Assembly: GCF_001280515.1 (NCBI RefSeq)
Contig: NZ_LBIQ01000035.1
Coordinates: 62,001 to 126,000, forward strand
Direction of reading: 5' to 3'
DNA: 64,000 bases
Source of the DNA: Mangrovimonas sp. ST2L15
GTDB lineage: Bacteria > Bacteroidota > Bacteroidia > Flavobacteriales > Flavobacteriaceae
Below, piece by piece: positions 36,873-45,812 of this stretch. The notes beneath the pieces were generated by a model. That model saw nothing but the letters and a program-made list of their open reading frames with translations, was not told the origin of the DNA and did not search any database. A program made the position numbers and the translations under genes. Every line of letters begins with the position of its first letter. Position 1 is the stretch's first letter.

Positions 36873-37421
36873 ATGAATAAAATGATCTTATGGATTGCGT
36901 TGCTTCTTGCCTTCAGTTGCAAGGAGAACCAATCGTCTCATCCTGAATCTTCTGTCGATGAGGTTCCGGCGGTTGAAGAAACTAAAGTTGAAAGTCCAGA
37001 AGTGGCTTTGGAGATCTACGATTTTGATGGTCTCGAGAGTCTTTTGAATAAAAAGGATGAAAAGACGTATGTGGTAAATTTTTGGGCGACTTGGTGTGTG
37101 CCTTGTGTCAAAGAGCTTCCTCATTTCGAGGAATTAAATCAAAAATATAAAGATGAGGATGTGGAAGTGCTTTTGGTGAGCTTGGATTTTCCAAACCAAT
37201 ATGATAGTAAATTGAAGCCGTTTATCCAAGAGAAAAAGCTGACCTCTAAAGTGGTTGCTTTGAACGACCCTGATATGAACACATGGATTCCTAAAGTGGA
37301 TGAAGGTTGGTCTGGCGCTATTCCCGCAACAGTTATCTATAATAAGGAAACCAGAAAATTCTTTGAGAAATCATTTACGCTTGAAGAATTGGAGAATGAA
37401 CTAAAACCTTTTTTAAACTAA
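36873..37421 (+). CDS. TlpA-like thioredoxin-domain lipoprotein
   Basis: Envelope thiol-disulphide oxidoreductase, 182 residues. The lipoprotein signal ends in the lipobox AFSC (Cys16), followed by an acidic/Ser-rich linker (about 17-50) and a thioredoxin fold with the active site NFWATWCVPCVKELP (CVPC near residues 71-74) and a cis-Pro segment SGAIPATVIY near 152. It opens a redox cluster with the next three genes. Reductase for cytochrome maturation or peroxide defence are both possible. Confidence 0.85.
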   Translation: MNKMILWIALLLAFSCKENQSSHPESSVDEVPAVEETKVESPEVALEIYDFDGLESLLNKKDEKTYVVNFWATWCVPCVKELPHFEELNQKYKDEDVEVLLVSLDFPNQYDSKLKPFIQEKKLTSKVVALNDPDMNTWIPKVDEGWSGAIPATVIYNKETRKFFEKSFTLEELENELKPFLN

Positions 37422-37428
37422 AATACCT

Positions 37429-38040
37429 ATGAAAACTTTACAAACTTTATTAGTAATGGTGGTTTTCGTCGCCTTATCTGCTTTCACTATAAAGAGTGAT
37501 AGCGATGGTTATAAAATTGGCGATATGGCGACCGATTTTGAACTAGAGAATATTGATGGGACTATGGTCTCTTTATCTGATTACAAAGACGCAAAAGGAT
37601 TTATTGTTGTTTTTACTTGTAATACCTGTCCATATGCCATCGCTTATGAAGATCGAATTATCGCTTTAGACAAGAAATATGCATCAAAAGGGTATCCTGT
37701 TATTGCTATTATGCCCAACAATACCGATGTGAAACCAGGAGATAGTATGGAAGAAATGAAAGCAAGAGCCAAAGCCAAAGGCTACACCTTTCCTTACTTA
37801 ATGGATAAAGGACAAAAAATTTATCCACAATACGGCGCTACCAAAACACCTCATGTTTATGTGCTACAAAAAACTTCAAAAGGAAATGAAGTTAAATATA
37901 TTGGAGCTATAGATGATAATTTCCAAGACGCGAACGCTGTGAACCAAAAGTATGTTGAAGATGCAGTTGATGCTCTTTTAGCTGGAAAAGAAATTAAAGA
38001 AAAGACCACAAGAGCTATTGGTTGTACCATTAAGGTGTAA
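37429..38040 (+). CDS. Thioredoxin/peroxiredoxin-like exported protein
   Basis: The 203-residue protein has a signal peptide (about 1-18, LLVMVVFVALSAFTIK) and an AhpC/TSA-type thioredoxin fold, ATDFELENIDGTMVSLSDY, with the redox site FTCNTCPYAIAYEDR (CNTC near residues 64-67) and cis-Pro near ATKTPHVYVL. The CxxCP arrangement is typical of the redoxin family 1 proteins often seen beside TlpA. It starts 7 nt after the preceding gene, so both should be co-transcribed and act in the periplasm. Confidence 0.85.
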   Translation: MKTLQTLLVMVVFVALSAFTIKSDSDGYKIGDMATDFELENIDGTMVSLSDYKDAKGFIVVFTCNTCPYAIAYEDRIIALDKKYASKGYPVIAIMPNNTDVKPGDSMEEMKARAKAKGYTFPYLMDKGQKIYPQYGATKTPHVYVLQKTSKGNEVKYIGAIDDNFQDANAVNQKYVEDAVDALLAGKEIKEKTTRAIGCTIKV

Positions 38041-38068
38041 CTAAAGTGAATGTTTAGTGAGTTTTAAG

Positions 38069-38100
38069 AAATCCGAGGGGTACTAACTCTTCGGATTTTT
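38069..38100 (+). terminator. Terminator after the redoxin gene
   Basis: AAATCCGAGGG pairs with CTCTTCGGATTT (with G-U pairs in the upper stem), followed by a T-run to 38100. Confidence 0.7.
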
Positions 38101-38124
38101 TCGTTAATATTTCGGAAGAAACAT

Positions 38125-38132
38125 TAATTTTG
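38125..38132 (+). promoter_or_regulatory. -7 box of the rhodanese gene pair
   Basis: TAATTTTG fits TAnnTTTG and ends 24 nt before the ATG at 38157. It overlaps the TTG at 38130 that would otherwise be a possible start, which supports the downstream ATG. Confidence 0.55.
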
Positions 38133-38156
38133 TTCCAAACCTTTTTAAACAAACAT

Positions 38157-38474
38157 ATGGCAGATCTATCACAAGAAACGTGGATGGAGCAATTATCACA
38201 TGATGAAAATGCAGTGATCTTAGATGTAAGAACCGAAGAAGAATTAGAGGAGTTAGGTATGATTCCTAATGCTCTACATTTGGATATTTACGAGTCACAG
38301 GAATTCATGGATGAAATTCAAAAATTTGATAAAAATAAATCCTACTATATCTATTGCCGTTCTGGGGTTAGAAGCGGGCAAGCTTGTTCCATTTTAAACC
38401 AAATAGGCATTGATAAAGCCTACAACCTTTTGGGTGGTTTTATAGAATGGGAAGGTGATGTAGTAACAAAGTAA
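38157..38474 (+). CDS. Rhodanese-like domain protein, cytoplasmic
   Basis: Single-domain rhodanese of 105 residues that may carry sulfane sulfur on a catalytic Cys. It contains VILDVRTEEEL near residue 21 and the active-site loop YIYCRSGVRSGQA near 64-76, with Cys followed by the Arg-Ser-Gly-Val-Arg-Ser loop typical of small rhodaneses. No signal peptide from the chosen start, so cytoplasmic. It forms a tandem pair with the next gene, which is the same domain in exported form. Confidence 0.88.
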   Translation: MADLSQETWMEQLSHDENAVILDVRTEEELEELGMIPNALHLDIYESQEFMDEIQKFDKNKSYYIYCRSGVRSGQACSILNQIGIDKAYNLLGGFIEWEGDVVTK

Positions 38475-38480
38475 TTGGTT

Positions 38481-38879
38481 ATGAAAAAATGGGTATTCCT
38501 TTTCCTGATGTCAATTTTGTTGGCAGTGTCAAGCTGTATTAATGAAAATTATGACGGAATAGAGGAAATTAGCACGGAAGAAATGCAAACTTTACTGGAA
38601 ATGGATGATGTGCAACTATTGGATGTCAGAACACCGGAGGAGTTTGACGAGGGCTTTATTGCTGGTGCCCAAAATATTGATTTTGAATCGGAAACCTTTA
38701 ATGAGGATATTCAAAAACTGGACAAAACAAAACCTGTAATTCTTTATTGCCGCACCGGAGGCAGAAGCGCTAGATGTGCCAAAAAGATGATTGAAGCTGG
38801 ATTTGTAAAAGTCTATGATTTGGACGGCGGTATTTCGGCATGGGAGCACGAAGGCTTAAAAGTCATTTTACCAGAATAA
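38481..38879 (+). CDS. Rhodanese-like lipoprotein
   Basis: Exported rhodanese of 132 residues. A signal peptide ends in the lipobox AVSSC (Cys about 20 from ATG 38481), followed by one rhodanese domain: LLDVRTPEEFDEGFIAGA and the active-site loop ILYCRTGGRSARCAKKM. ATG at 38481 is preferred to an in-frame TTG at 38475. The start lies 6 nt after the preceding stop, so the cytoplasmic and envelope versions are co-expressed. Confidence 0.9.
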   Translation: MKKWVFLFLMSILLAVSSCINENYDGIEEISTEEMQTLLEMDDVQLLDVRTPEEFDEGFIAGAQNIDFESETFNEDIQKLDKTKPVILYCRTGGRSARCAKKMIEAGFVKVYDLDGGISAWEHEGLKVILPE

Positions 38880-39052
38880 TTTTTTCCCTGATTTATAGAA
38901 TGGAAAATAGTTTGTAAATCATACATGTATTTTTTGGATACTACATTTCATAAGAAACTCTTAATTCTAATGCCTATTTTGAAATCTATTTTTACCTTTT
39001 AGACGTATAAACTTATTAGTTAACAGGAACTAAAGATTTCAAATCCTATTTT

Positions 39053-41302
39053 GTGAATAAAAAAACTAGAGCTAACAAAAAAAAATGGCTTTCCAAACTT
39101 CTTAAGATAATTGGTGCCTTGGCACTGTTTTCATTACTTTTTTTTCTAAGTATTTATGTGGGATTATGGGGTAGCTTACCCTCAAAGAAGGATTTAAAGA
39201 ATTTCAAACAAGCAGAGGCTAGTATTGTATTTGATCACAATCAAAAAATCCTTGGGAAATATTTTGTTTTTGATAGGCAGATTGTCAAATATGAGGACTT
39301 GCCAAAATATCTAGTGGATGGATTGGTAGCGACCGAGGATGCTAGATTCTACGACCATCATGGTATTGACTACACCAGTTTTTTTAGGGTGGCCTTCAAA
39401 AGTATTTTGATGCAAGATGCATCGAGTGGTGGAGGTAGTACTATCACACAACAATTAGCCAAAAATTTATTTGGTCGCAAGAGCTATGGGCCATTTTCAA
39501 TGCCAGTTAATAAAATAAAGGAGATGATTACTGCCTCTCGCATTGAAGAGGTTTACAGTAAAGAAGAAATTATTGAACTATACCTGAATACCGTCCCGTT
39601 TAGTGAGAATACCTTTGGTATTGAGAGTGCTTCCCAAAAATTCTTTAATACCAATACCCAAAACCTTAGCTTATCAGAGGCAGCTACATTAGTTGGTACT
39701 TTAAAAGCTAATCACAGCTACAACCCTAGATTGTTTCCAGAAAGAAGTCAGCTGAGAAGGGATGTTGTTCTTCAGCAAATGGAAAAATACGGTTACATCG
39801 ATGAAATCAAGAGACAGGAAGTTAGTAACCAACCGCTGGAAATTGATTATCATAAATTTTCATATAATGAAGGCTTAGGCTCTTATTTTAGAGAGCATGT
39901 AAGGCTTGAGGCGGAAGCTATTTTGGATTCTATCAAAAACGAAAATGGATCATCTTATAATTTGTACACAGATGGGTTGAAAATTACTACCACCCTGGAT
40001 AATGGCATGCAAACCTATGCAGAACGGGCTACAGATAAGCACATGGGAAAATTGCAACAACAGTTTGAGGCTTCTTATGGAAATTCAGCACCTTGGATTA
40101 CGGATGAAAAGCTATTAAATCAATTGGTGAAAAATCTTCCCAAGTATAAGGAACTTCAGAAAAAAGGATTATCTGAATCACAAATTTTAGATTCTCTGAA
40201 AAGAAAGGAAAAGAAATCTCTTTTCACCCTTGAGGGAGATACCATTATGGAGGTGTCAACCATTGATAGTTTAAAACACTATCTCAAGTTTTTAAATGCT
40301 GGTTTTGTGGCCTTAGATCCACATACGGGAGCAGTAAGGGCTTATGTGGGGGGTATCAACTTTGAGCATTTTAAATATGATCATGTGAGTATGGGAAAGC
40401 GACAAGTGGGTTCTACCTTTAAACCAATTGTCTATACGGCAGCCATAGAAAATGGAATGGATCCGTGCACTTATTTCTCTATTAAGGAAGTAACATATAC
40501 GGATCAAGAAGGATGGACTCCTTCAAATGCCTCTAAAGATGAGAATGATCCTCATATGAATTACTCTTTAGAAAAAGCCTTAAGTCATTCGGTTAATACG
40601 ATTGCCGTTAAAGTTTTGGATGAGGTGGGTATACTGCCTGTAGTGCAGCTTGCAGAAAATATGGGAATAACCTCCGAATTGCCAGAAGTCCCTTCCTTGG
40701 CCTTAGGAACAGCAGAACTTTCACTTCTTGAGTTGTCTACTGCCTATACCGGATTTGCAAATTCCAATGTTTCGGTGAAACCATATTTTATTAATAAAAT
40801 AGAAGATAGATCAGGAACTGTTTTATATGAGTATAGGCCTGAAGCTTCTTTTCAACCGGCTTATTCAGACAGAACCAGAGAAACCATGATAGAGTTTATG
40901 AAGTCTACTGTAAATGAAGGGACCGCCAGACGTCTTCGCTCAACCTATGGTTTAAAGAATGATATCGCAGGTAAAACGGGAACTACACAGGATAATAAAG
41001 ATGGTTGGTTTGTTGGGATTACGCCCCATTTAATTATGGCATCTTGGGTAGGAAATGACCACCATCAAATAGGTTTTAAAACAACAGCTATAGGACAAGG
41101 TGCCAACTCGGCTTTGCCTATTGTTGCTAATTTTTTAGTTGAGTTGAATAATGGCCGAGACTATCGAACTTATACTTTGGCTCAATTTAATGCTCCTTCA
41201 AAAGAAGTCTTGGAATCTTTGGACTGTAATCCCGAAAAGCGAGATGGGTTTTTTAAACGTCTTTTTGGGAAAAAGAAAAAAGAAAAAGAGTTTGGAAAAT
41301 AG
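39053..41302 (+). CDS. Class A penicillin-binding protein (transglycosylase/transpeptidase)
   Basis: Bifunctional peptidoglycan synthase of 749 residues in the inner membrane. One transmembrane helix (about 17-38) is followed by a GT51 transglycosylase domain with ATEDARFYDHHGID (catalytic Glu near 97), GGSTITQQLAKNLF and RRDVVLQQM, then a transpeptidase domain with the SxxK motif in RQVGSTFKPIVY, SVN in SHSVNT and KTG in AGKTGTTQDN. Translation likely begins at GTG 39053. The C-terminus is Lys/Phe-rich and cytosolic-looking. It is similar in layout to PBP1A/MrcA, but the symbol is not assigned. Confidence 0.93.
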   Translation: MNKKTRANKKKWLSKLLKIIGALALFSLLFFLSIYVGLWGSLPSKKDLKNFKQAEASIVFDHNQKILGKYFVFDRQIVKYEDLPKYLVDGLVATEDARFYDHHGIDYTSFFRVAFKSILMQDASSGGGSTITQQLAKNLFGRKSYGPFSMPVNKIKEMITASRIEEVYSKEEIIELYLNTVPFSENTFGIESASQKFFNTNTQNLSLSEAATLVGTLKANHSYNPRLFPERSQLRRDVVLQQMEKYGYIDEIKRQEVSNQPLEIDYHKFSYNEGLGSYFREHVRLEAEAILDSIKNENGSSYNLYTDGLKITTTLDNGMQTYAERATDKHMGKLQQQFEASYGNSAPWITDEKLLNQLVKNLPKYKELQKKGLSESQILDSLKRKEKKSLFTLEGDTIMEVSTIDSLKHYLKFLNAGFVALDPHTGAVRAYVGGINFEHFKYDHVSMGKRQVGSTFKPIVYTAAIENGMDPCTYFSIKEVTYTDQEGWTPSNASKDENDPHMNYSLEKALSHSVNTIAVKVLDEVGILPVVQLAENMGITSELPEVPSLALGTAELSLLELSTAYTGFANSNVSVKPYFINKIEDRSGTVLYEYRPEASFQPAYSDRTRETMIEFMKSTVNEGTARRLRSTYGLKNDIAGKTGTTQDNKDGWFVGITPHLIMASWVGNDHHQIGFKTTAIGQGANSALPIVANFLVELNNGRDYRTYTLAQFNAPSKEVLESLDCNPEKRDGFFKRLFGKKKKEKEFGK

Positions 41303-41505
41303 AACGACTTCAAACTGATGGCGACAAAATATCGATTGTAAATGATTGATTTTTAAATGATAATATGTATTTTTTAGATAATCGTTTTGTCGTTAAATTA
41401 ATTGAAAATGCTCCATATTAAAAATTTTAACCTATATTTATCCTTACCCAGAAGTTAATCCGAATTGAAAAGTACGTTTATTAGATGATAAAAAATCTGG
41501 AATAG

Positions 41506-41528
41506 AATAAATTCCAGAATGAGACGTT
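41506..41528 (+). repeat. 8-bp hairpin in the leader of the small exported protein
   Basis: TCTGGAAT (41506-41513) and ATTCCAGA (41521-41528) are perfect complements with a 7-nt loop, ending 32 nt before the ATG. It has no T-run and no evident function; the A/T-rich 41303-41560 interval otherwise shows only a bulged repeat around CGACAAAA (near 41322) and TTTTGTCG (near 41387). Confidence 0.3.
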
Positions 41529-41560
41529 TTTAATGAAGATTAACCCAAATCTACTACCAA

Positions 41561-41899
41561 ATGAAGAACCTACTATTTTTGTTAATACCCTTTTGGGTAT
41601 GCGGACAAAGTTATGTCATGCCGAATGTAAACGGTAAGGGGATAACGACTGATGTTATGAACGATACCTTGAAAATTACAAGTCTTACCAAAATCAAGGA
41701 TGTAGAAATTTTTAGTGACGAATTTAATTATGAGGTACAAGTCAATGCCAATAAAATTGATATACCAATAGATAAAATGCCTATAGGTAGACATGCCTTA
41801 AGCATCATGGTTGGAAGAAGAATGATTATATATTGGCTAGTTGTGGACGGAATCTTGGAACCCAAAGGAGCTGTTACATATATGACTGATGATGATTAA
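41561..41899 (+). CDS. Small exported protein of unknown function
   Basis: The 112-residue product has a short signal (MKNLLFLLIPFWVCGQ) and a beta-rich mature domain (TSLTKIKDVEIFSDEFNYEVQVNA... PIGRHALSIMVGRRMIIYWLV). It looks like a small Ig-like or T9SS-accessory type fold (compare DUF3244-like proteins) but I cannot name a family. No catalytic residues are evident. It is followed by its own terminator, so probably monocistronic. Confidence 0.65.
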   Translation: MKNLLFLLIPFWVCGQSYVMPNVNGKGITTDVMNDTLKITSLTKIKDVEIFSDEFNYEVQVNANKIDIPIDKMPIGRHALSIMVGRRMIIYWLVVDGILEPKGAVTYMTDDD

Positions 41900-41925
41900 T
41901 AAAACTGAAAGGAATTATGATACTC

Positions 41926-41955
41926 AAACCCTGTAACTATGTTGCAGGGTTTTTT
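41926..41955 (+). terminator. Intrinsic terminator after the small exported protein
   Basis: AAACCCTGTAAC and GTTGCAGGGTTT form a 12-bp stem (one mismatch/G-U) with a TAT loop and T-run. Confidence 0.8.
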
Positions 41956-42014
41956 GTAGATACTATTAAAATGCTTTCACACTTCTGATAGAAAAATCAA
42001 AAACAAATGATTTA

Positions 42015-43157
42015 TTAATCTGTCCAAGGCTCTCTTTCAGAAGCATTAACTATTTGGTTGCCATCAAAAAGGCTTAAACCATCCCAGGTGCTAAACCACA
42101 CTTGCCCCTTATGATCCTGGAAGATGCTTTGAATGCCATTGGTTGCCAATCCGTCTGCCATTGTATATAGTTTGAATTCGTTACCATTGTAACAATAGAC
42201 CCCTAGATTTTCAGCTGAAAACCAAATGTCACCTTGCTTGTCTTCAAAAAAATTATAGGTTTCGTTTCCTTTAATGATACCTTTTTCGGTGAAGTTGCTA
42301 AAGTCATTGCCGTCATAAGTGCTAACCCCACCATAATACGTGCCAATCCAAATGGTACCATTACTGTCTTCAAATAGGTCAGCTACACTATTGTCTGTTA
42401 GTCCATTTTCTTCGCTGTAAAATTCAAAAGTATGACCATTGTATTTGGTCACCCCATAACCATCATTTACGAACCATATCTTATTGTCTTTATCAATTAA
42501 AATATCACTAACTCTATTTTGTGATAGCATGGGTTCTGCATTGTATATTTGAGGCTTTGGCACCTCAAATGTTTTAAAGGTTTTACCATTAAAGGCGCTG
42601 ACACCGCCAACTGTTCCAATCCAAATCAGCCCATTTCTATCAATTGATAAGGACCAAATTTCATTATCTATCAAGCCGTCTGCTACAGTATAATTTTTAA
42701 AGATATTACCGTTGTAATTGGTCAGGCCATTAGAGGTTCCAAACCATAAGTTGCCTTCTTGATCTTCTAAAATGGCTCTTACGGCATTTCCACCTATGCC
42801 ATCTTTTGATGTGTAGTGTTTTAGTGAGTTATTATCATAGAATAAGATGCCATCATGGTTTGTTCCAAACCAATAATGTGCGTTTTTGTCTTGGAAAATT
42901 TGCCAAATAAACTCACTTACTTTACCATTAAAAGTCGCATGCTTTTTTGTTTTCTCTGCATAGTCTGGGAAGGGAGCGAATTCTGGGTTGTTTGCTTGGG
43001 GAGAAGTTTCAGAGGGCTTTTGAGGGATTTTGTTGTATCCTTTTTGATTGCAAGAAGTAGTAAATAGGAGTGAAAAAGCAACCCCTAAAATTTGAAGTGT
43101 CAAGTAAAAAAAATTTGTTGAAGACGATTTATTATTTTTTACTTCTGTTGTGAACAT
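42015..43157 (-). CDS. Stand-alone two-component-type beta-propeller lipoprotein
   Basis: 380-residue lipoprotein: a long N-terminal region with a hydrophobic stretch ends in the lipobox FTTSC (Cys36), followed by seven repeats of the Reg_prop kind. Each has a DxxGxxWxGT-like core, e.g. DQEGNLWFGTSNGL, DRNGLIWIGTVGGV, DSNGTIWIGTYYGGV, so they should form one complete seven-bladed propeller. Such repeats normally form the periplasmic sensor part of hybrid two-component proteins; here no kinase or transmembrane domain is present. A ligand-binding surface lipoprotein is the likeliest role. Confidence 0.8.
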   Translation of the reverse strand: MFTTEVKNNKSSSTNFFYLTLQILGVAFSLLFTTSCNQKGYNKIPQKPSETSPQANNPEFAPFPDYAEKTKKHATFNGKVSEFIWQIFQDKNAHYWFGTNHDGILFYDNNSLKHYTSKDGIGGNAVRAILEDQEGNLWFGTSNGLTNYNGNIFKNYTVADGLIDNEIWSLSIDRNGLIWIGTVGGVSAFNGKTFKTFEVPKPQIYNAEPMLSQNRVSDILIDKDNKIWFVNDGYGVTKYNGHTFEFYSEENGLTDNSVADLFEDSNGTIWIGTYYGGVSTYDGNDFSNFTEKGIIKGNETYNFFEDKQGDIWFSAENLGVYCYNGNEFKLYTMADGLATNGIQSIFQDHKGQVWFSTWDGLSLFDGNQIVNASEREPWTD

Positions 43158-43379
43158 TTAAGTGCTTTTAAGAATTATTGATTGAAGATAACAAAAATGG
43201 TGAGTCAATATCAATTAAAATAAAGCCGTTTTATTTTTAGGTTAACAATGAAAATAATCTGGGTAAGCCCTTGAAATCAACTAATTATTTTTCTTTAATT
43301 TTAGTTCTCAAAATAATGTAACTAGTGAATTTGAAAAAAAAAAAGATGGCTGTTTTTTATAGGGGGAACAATAATTTTA

Positions 43380-45470
43380 TTGGTTGTTCTAGCCATGGTG
43401 TTGCTTCCGGGGATATCAAAAAACTATCTAATCAAGCACGGAAAAGAACTAACGGGCCGCAAGCTCCATATAGACGACATTTCTATCAATTACTGGCGCA
43501 GCTCCATACAGCTTACTGGATTTAAAATGTATGAAAGCAATGAAACAGACGTGTTTACTTCCTTTGATACCTTGCTTGTAAATACCATTCCCTATAAATA
43601 TTTTTCAAATACAAAAGCACTTGATCAATGCTACCTCAAAGGGCTTCAAGTTCAAATTATAAAAAAGGACAGCACATACAATTTTGATGATTTGGTTCGG
43701 TTTTATACCCAGGCGGATTCCATTCCAGAAGATCCAGAAAAAGCCGAGGAATTTAAATACCTGTTGCAAAATATCGAATTAAAAGAAGCGGCCATCAATC
43801 TCTATGAGGCCGATATAGACAACACCACCAGATTGCAAAATATCTCTTTTGCTATTCCCTATGTGGCTTGGGATCAAGAAAATGATAGTAAGGCAGACAT
43901 GACCTTAAATTTTGAAAGAGGCGGCAGCCTGCAAGCCGCTTTTAATGCCCATCCCAAGACTTTGAATTTTGAAGGCCAGTTTGTTCTAAATAAAATAGGT
44001 CTATCATCCTTTATCAAACACGTGGCTTCTTATGCCAACATAAATAGTGTGGCGGGTTCCTTAAATGCCCATATCAATCTCTCTGGGAATATGGATAAGC
44101 TGGAAGACATGGTGATTACCGGAGATACCGAAGTGCTCAATTTCTCAATGACTGACCAAAGTGACGCCAAATTTTATGCCGCAGAACGAATGTATGCCGA
44201 GTATGGTGAGATCAAAGCCTTAAAGCAAGCAGTCAACATCAAGAAGGTGCTTGTAGAACAACCTTTTATAGAGTTTCAGCTGGATTCGGTTTCCAACAAT
44301 TGGTTCCGTATTTTTAATATTGATACCGAAAGTGATACCGAGGAAGTAGGTGCTGCAAATGCACAGGTGGCTGATAGCAGTGCTTTTTACTATGCAATTA
44401 ACAATCTAAAAGTCACGGGAGGCGTGATGGATTATACCGATAATTTAACTGGGAAGCCTTTCAGTTATCACCTCATTGACATCAAGGTGGACACCGATAG
44501 CATCACTAGCGATAGCCAGTGGGTAGATGTCACCTCTGATATGTTATTGAACAATAGGGGAACTTTAAAAGCCAAGGTTGGTGTCAACCCAGTTGATCCT
44601 TTAAATGCCAAAATCGATATTGCCATTAAAGACTTTGTGTTGTCTGACCTGAATATTTATTCCAATTACTATACCGGGCATTCCATCTTGCAGGGAGACA
44701 TGTATTATTTTTCGCAGACTGAGTTTGAGCAGGGAAATATTGAAAGTGAAAACCAACTGTTGATCAAGGATGTGTCTGTAGAGAACAATAAAAATGGTTT
44801 GATGTCTTTGCCGTTGAAATTTGCCATTTTTCTGCTGAAGGATAAAAACGGCGATATAGAGTTGGAAGTACCCGTAAGAGGTAACTTAAACGAACCCGAG
44901 GTGGACGTATGGTCTTTGGTGGGCACTACCTTAAAAAAGATCATTTTTGGAGCTACAGATAACCCTACCAAAAGATTGGCCAAGTTGGTAGATGCTAAAC
45001 CCGAGGAATTGCAACAATTGGTATTCCAATACCCCGATACCTTACTGACAGAGGGTCATAAAAAACAGCTCAAAAAGATTTTGGAACTGGAACAACTCAA
45101 GCCCGAATTGCAAATTACAATGAGTTATGCTGTTGACCCACTAGAACTAAAAAAGCTGATATTGCAAACCTCTCAGGCATCTACAGTGCAGGAGCAAAAC
45201 AATGCTTCTAGAGAAGAAAATGTAGAGGGCAGGCCTATTAATGAATTGACTATCCCTTCAGAAATGACTGCCACATCTGATTCTTTGGTCAATCAATATG
45301 GAGAGGCACTTATGCGTCAAATGAAAACCTATCTAGCTACAGTCGTACCCAATACCGCCATTCAGTTAGAGATTCTTGATCAGTTTGATCCAGAAACCAT
45401 GGTCGCCGAACCGCAATTTAAAATGGAATACAGGCTAAAGGAATTAGAGCAGAATAGAGAAAACCTCTGA
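43380..45470 (+). CDS. AsmA/DUF748-like envelope protein, 5' end out of frame
   Basis: Large envelope protein of about 710 residues that resembles the AsmA/DUF748 group thought to act in outer-membrane lipid or protein homeostasis: beta-rich repeats (VAGSLNAHINLSGN, LLINNRGTLKAKVGVN) and a C-terminal ADNPTKRLAKLVDAKPEELQ region. The annotated frame has no canonical start before its membrane anchor; the natural beginning would be GTG at 43325 followed by Leu and a Lys run, but an A11 tract (43334-43344) shifts the frame. Removing one A restores MNLKKKRWLFFIGG plus a full transmembrane helix. The TTG at 43380 truncates that helix to an implausible length. The C-terminal part may contact peptidoglycan (inferred). 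Confidence 0.75.
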   Translation: MVVLAMVLLPGISKNYLIKHGKELTGRKLHIDDISINYWRSSIQLTGFKMYESNETDVFTSFDTLLVNTIPYKYFSNTKALDQCYLKGLQVQIIKKDSTYNFDDLVRFYTQADSIPEDPEKAEEFKYLLQNIELKEAAINLYEADIDNTTRLQNISFAIPYVAWDQENDSKADMTLNFERGGSLQAAFNAHPKTLNFEGQFVLNKIGLSSFIKHVASYANINSVAGSLNAHINLSGNMDKLEDMVITGDTEVLNFSMTDQSDAKFYAAERMYAEYGEIKALKQAVNIKKVLVEQPFIEFQLDSVSNNWFRIFNIDTESDTEEVGAANAQVADSSAFYYAINNLKVTGGVMDYTDNLTGKPFSYHLIDIKVDTDSITSDSQWVDVTSDMLLNNRGTLKAKVGVNPVDPLNAKIDIAIKDFVLSDLNIYSNYYTGHSILQGDMYYFSQTEFEQGNIESENQLLIKDVSVENNKNGLMSLPLKFAIFLLKDKNGDIELEVPVRGNLNEPEVDVWSLVGTTLKKIIFGATDNPTKRLAKLVDAKPEELQQLVFQYPDTLLTEGHKKQLKKILELEQLKPELQITMSYAVDPLELKKLILQTSQASTVQEQNNASREENVEGRPINELTIPSEMTATSDSLVNQYGEALMRQMKTYLATVVPNTAIQLEILDQFDPETMVAEPQFKMEYRLKELEQNRENL

Positions 45471-45812
45471 ATTTTAATTAGTAGAACCTTAAAAATTAAA
45501 GTTTAGTGCTATTTGAGAAAAGTGAATTGGAGGTGTGTTAAATCTGTAATTTCTTTTCAAATATACTATCAAGGGGTTTCTATTTCGAATTTTAGAATAA
45601 GAAATAAGGATGTTTGCGATTATAATTACAAAGAAATTAATAGTAGTGAACCCTATTATTCTTCTAGAAAGAACAACTTTTATTAAGTAGAGGCGAATTA
45701 AGTATTTTATTTCTTACATTAGTTATAGAATTGAAGTTTAGACTGTTGTATGCGTTTCTTCCGATCTTCGATTTTAAGTAAGTTTAATTCTGCTATGAAT
45801 AACATAATTTAA
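45471..45812. other. Intergenic stretch without recognisable gene
   Basis: 342 nt of A/T-rich sequence between the AsmA-like gene and the K+ channel-like gene. No long ORF, RNA gene, strong terminator or repeat is visible. It probably holds the promoter of the channel/efflux operon. Confidence 0.5.

Noticed and set aside
43325-43525. Separate 66-residue gene at 43325
   Set aside because: It reads the 5' end of the AsmA-like gene in the wrong frame after the A11 tract; it is evidence for a frameshift, not a gene.
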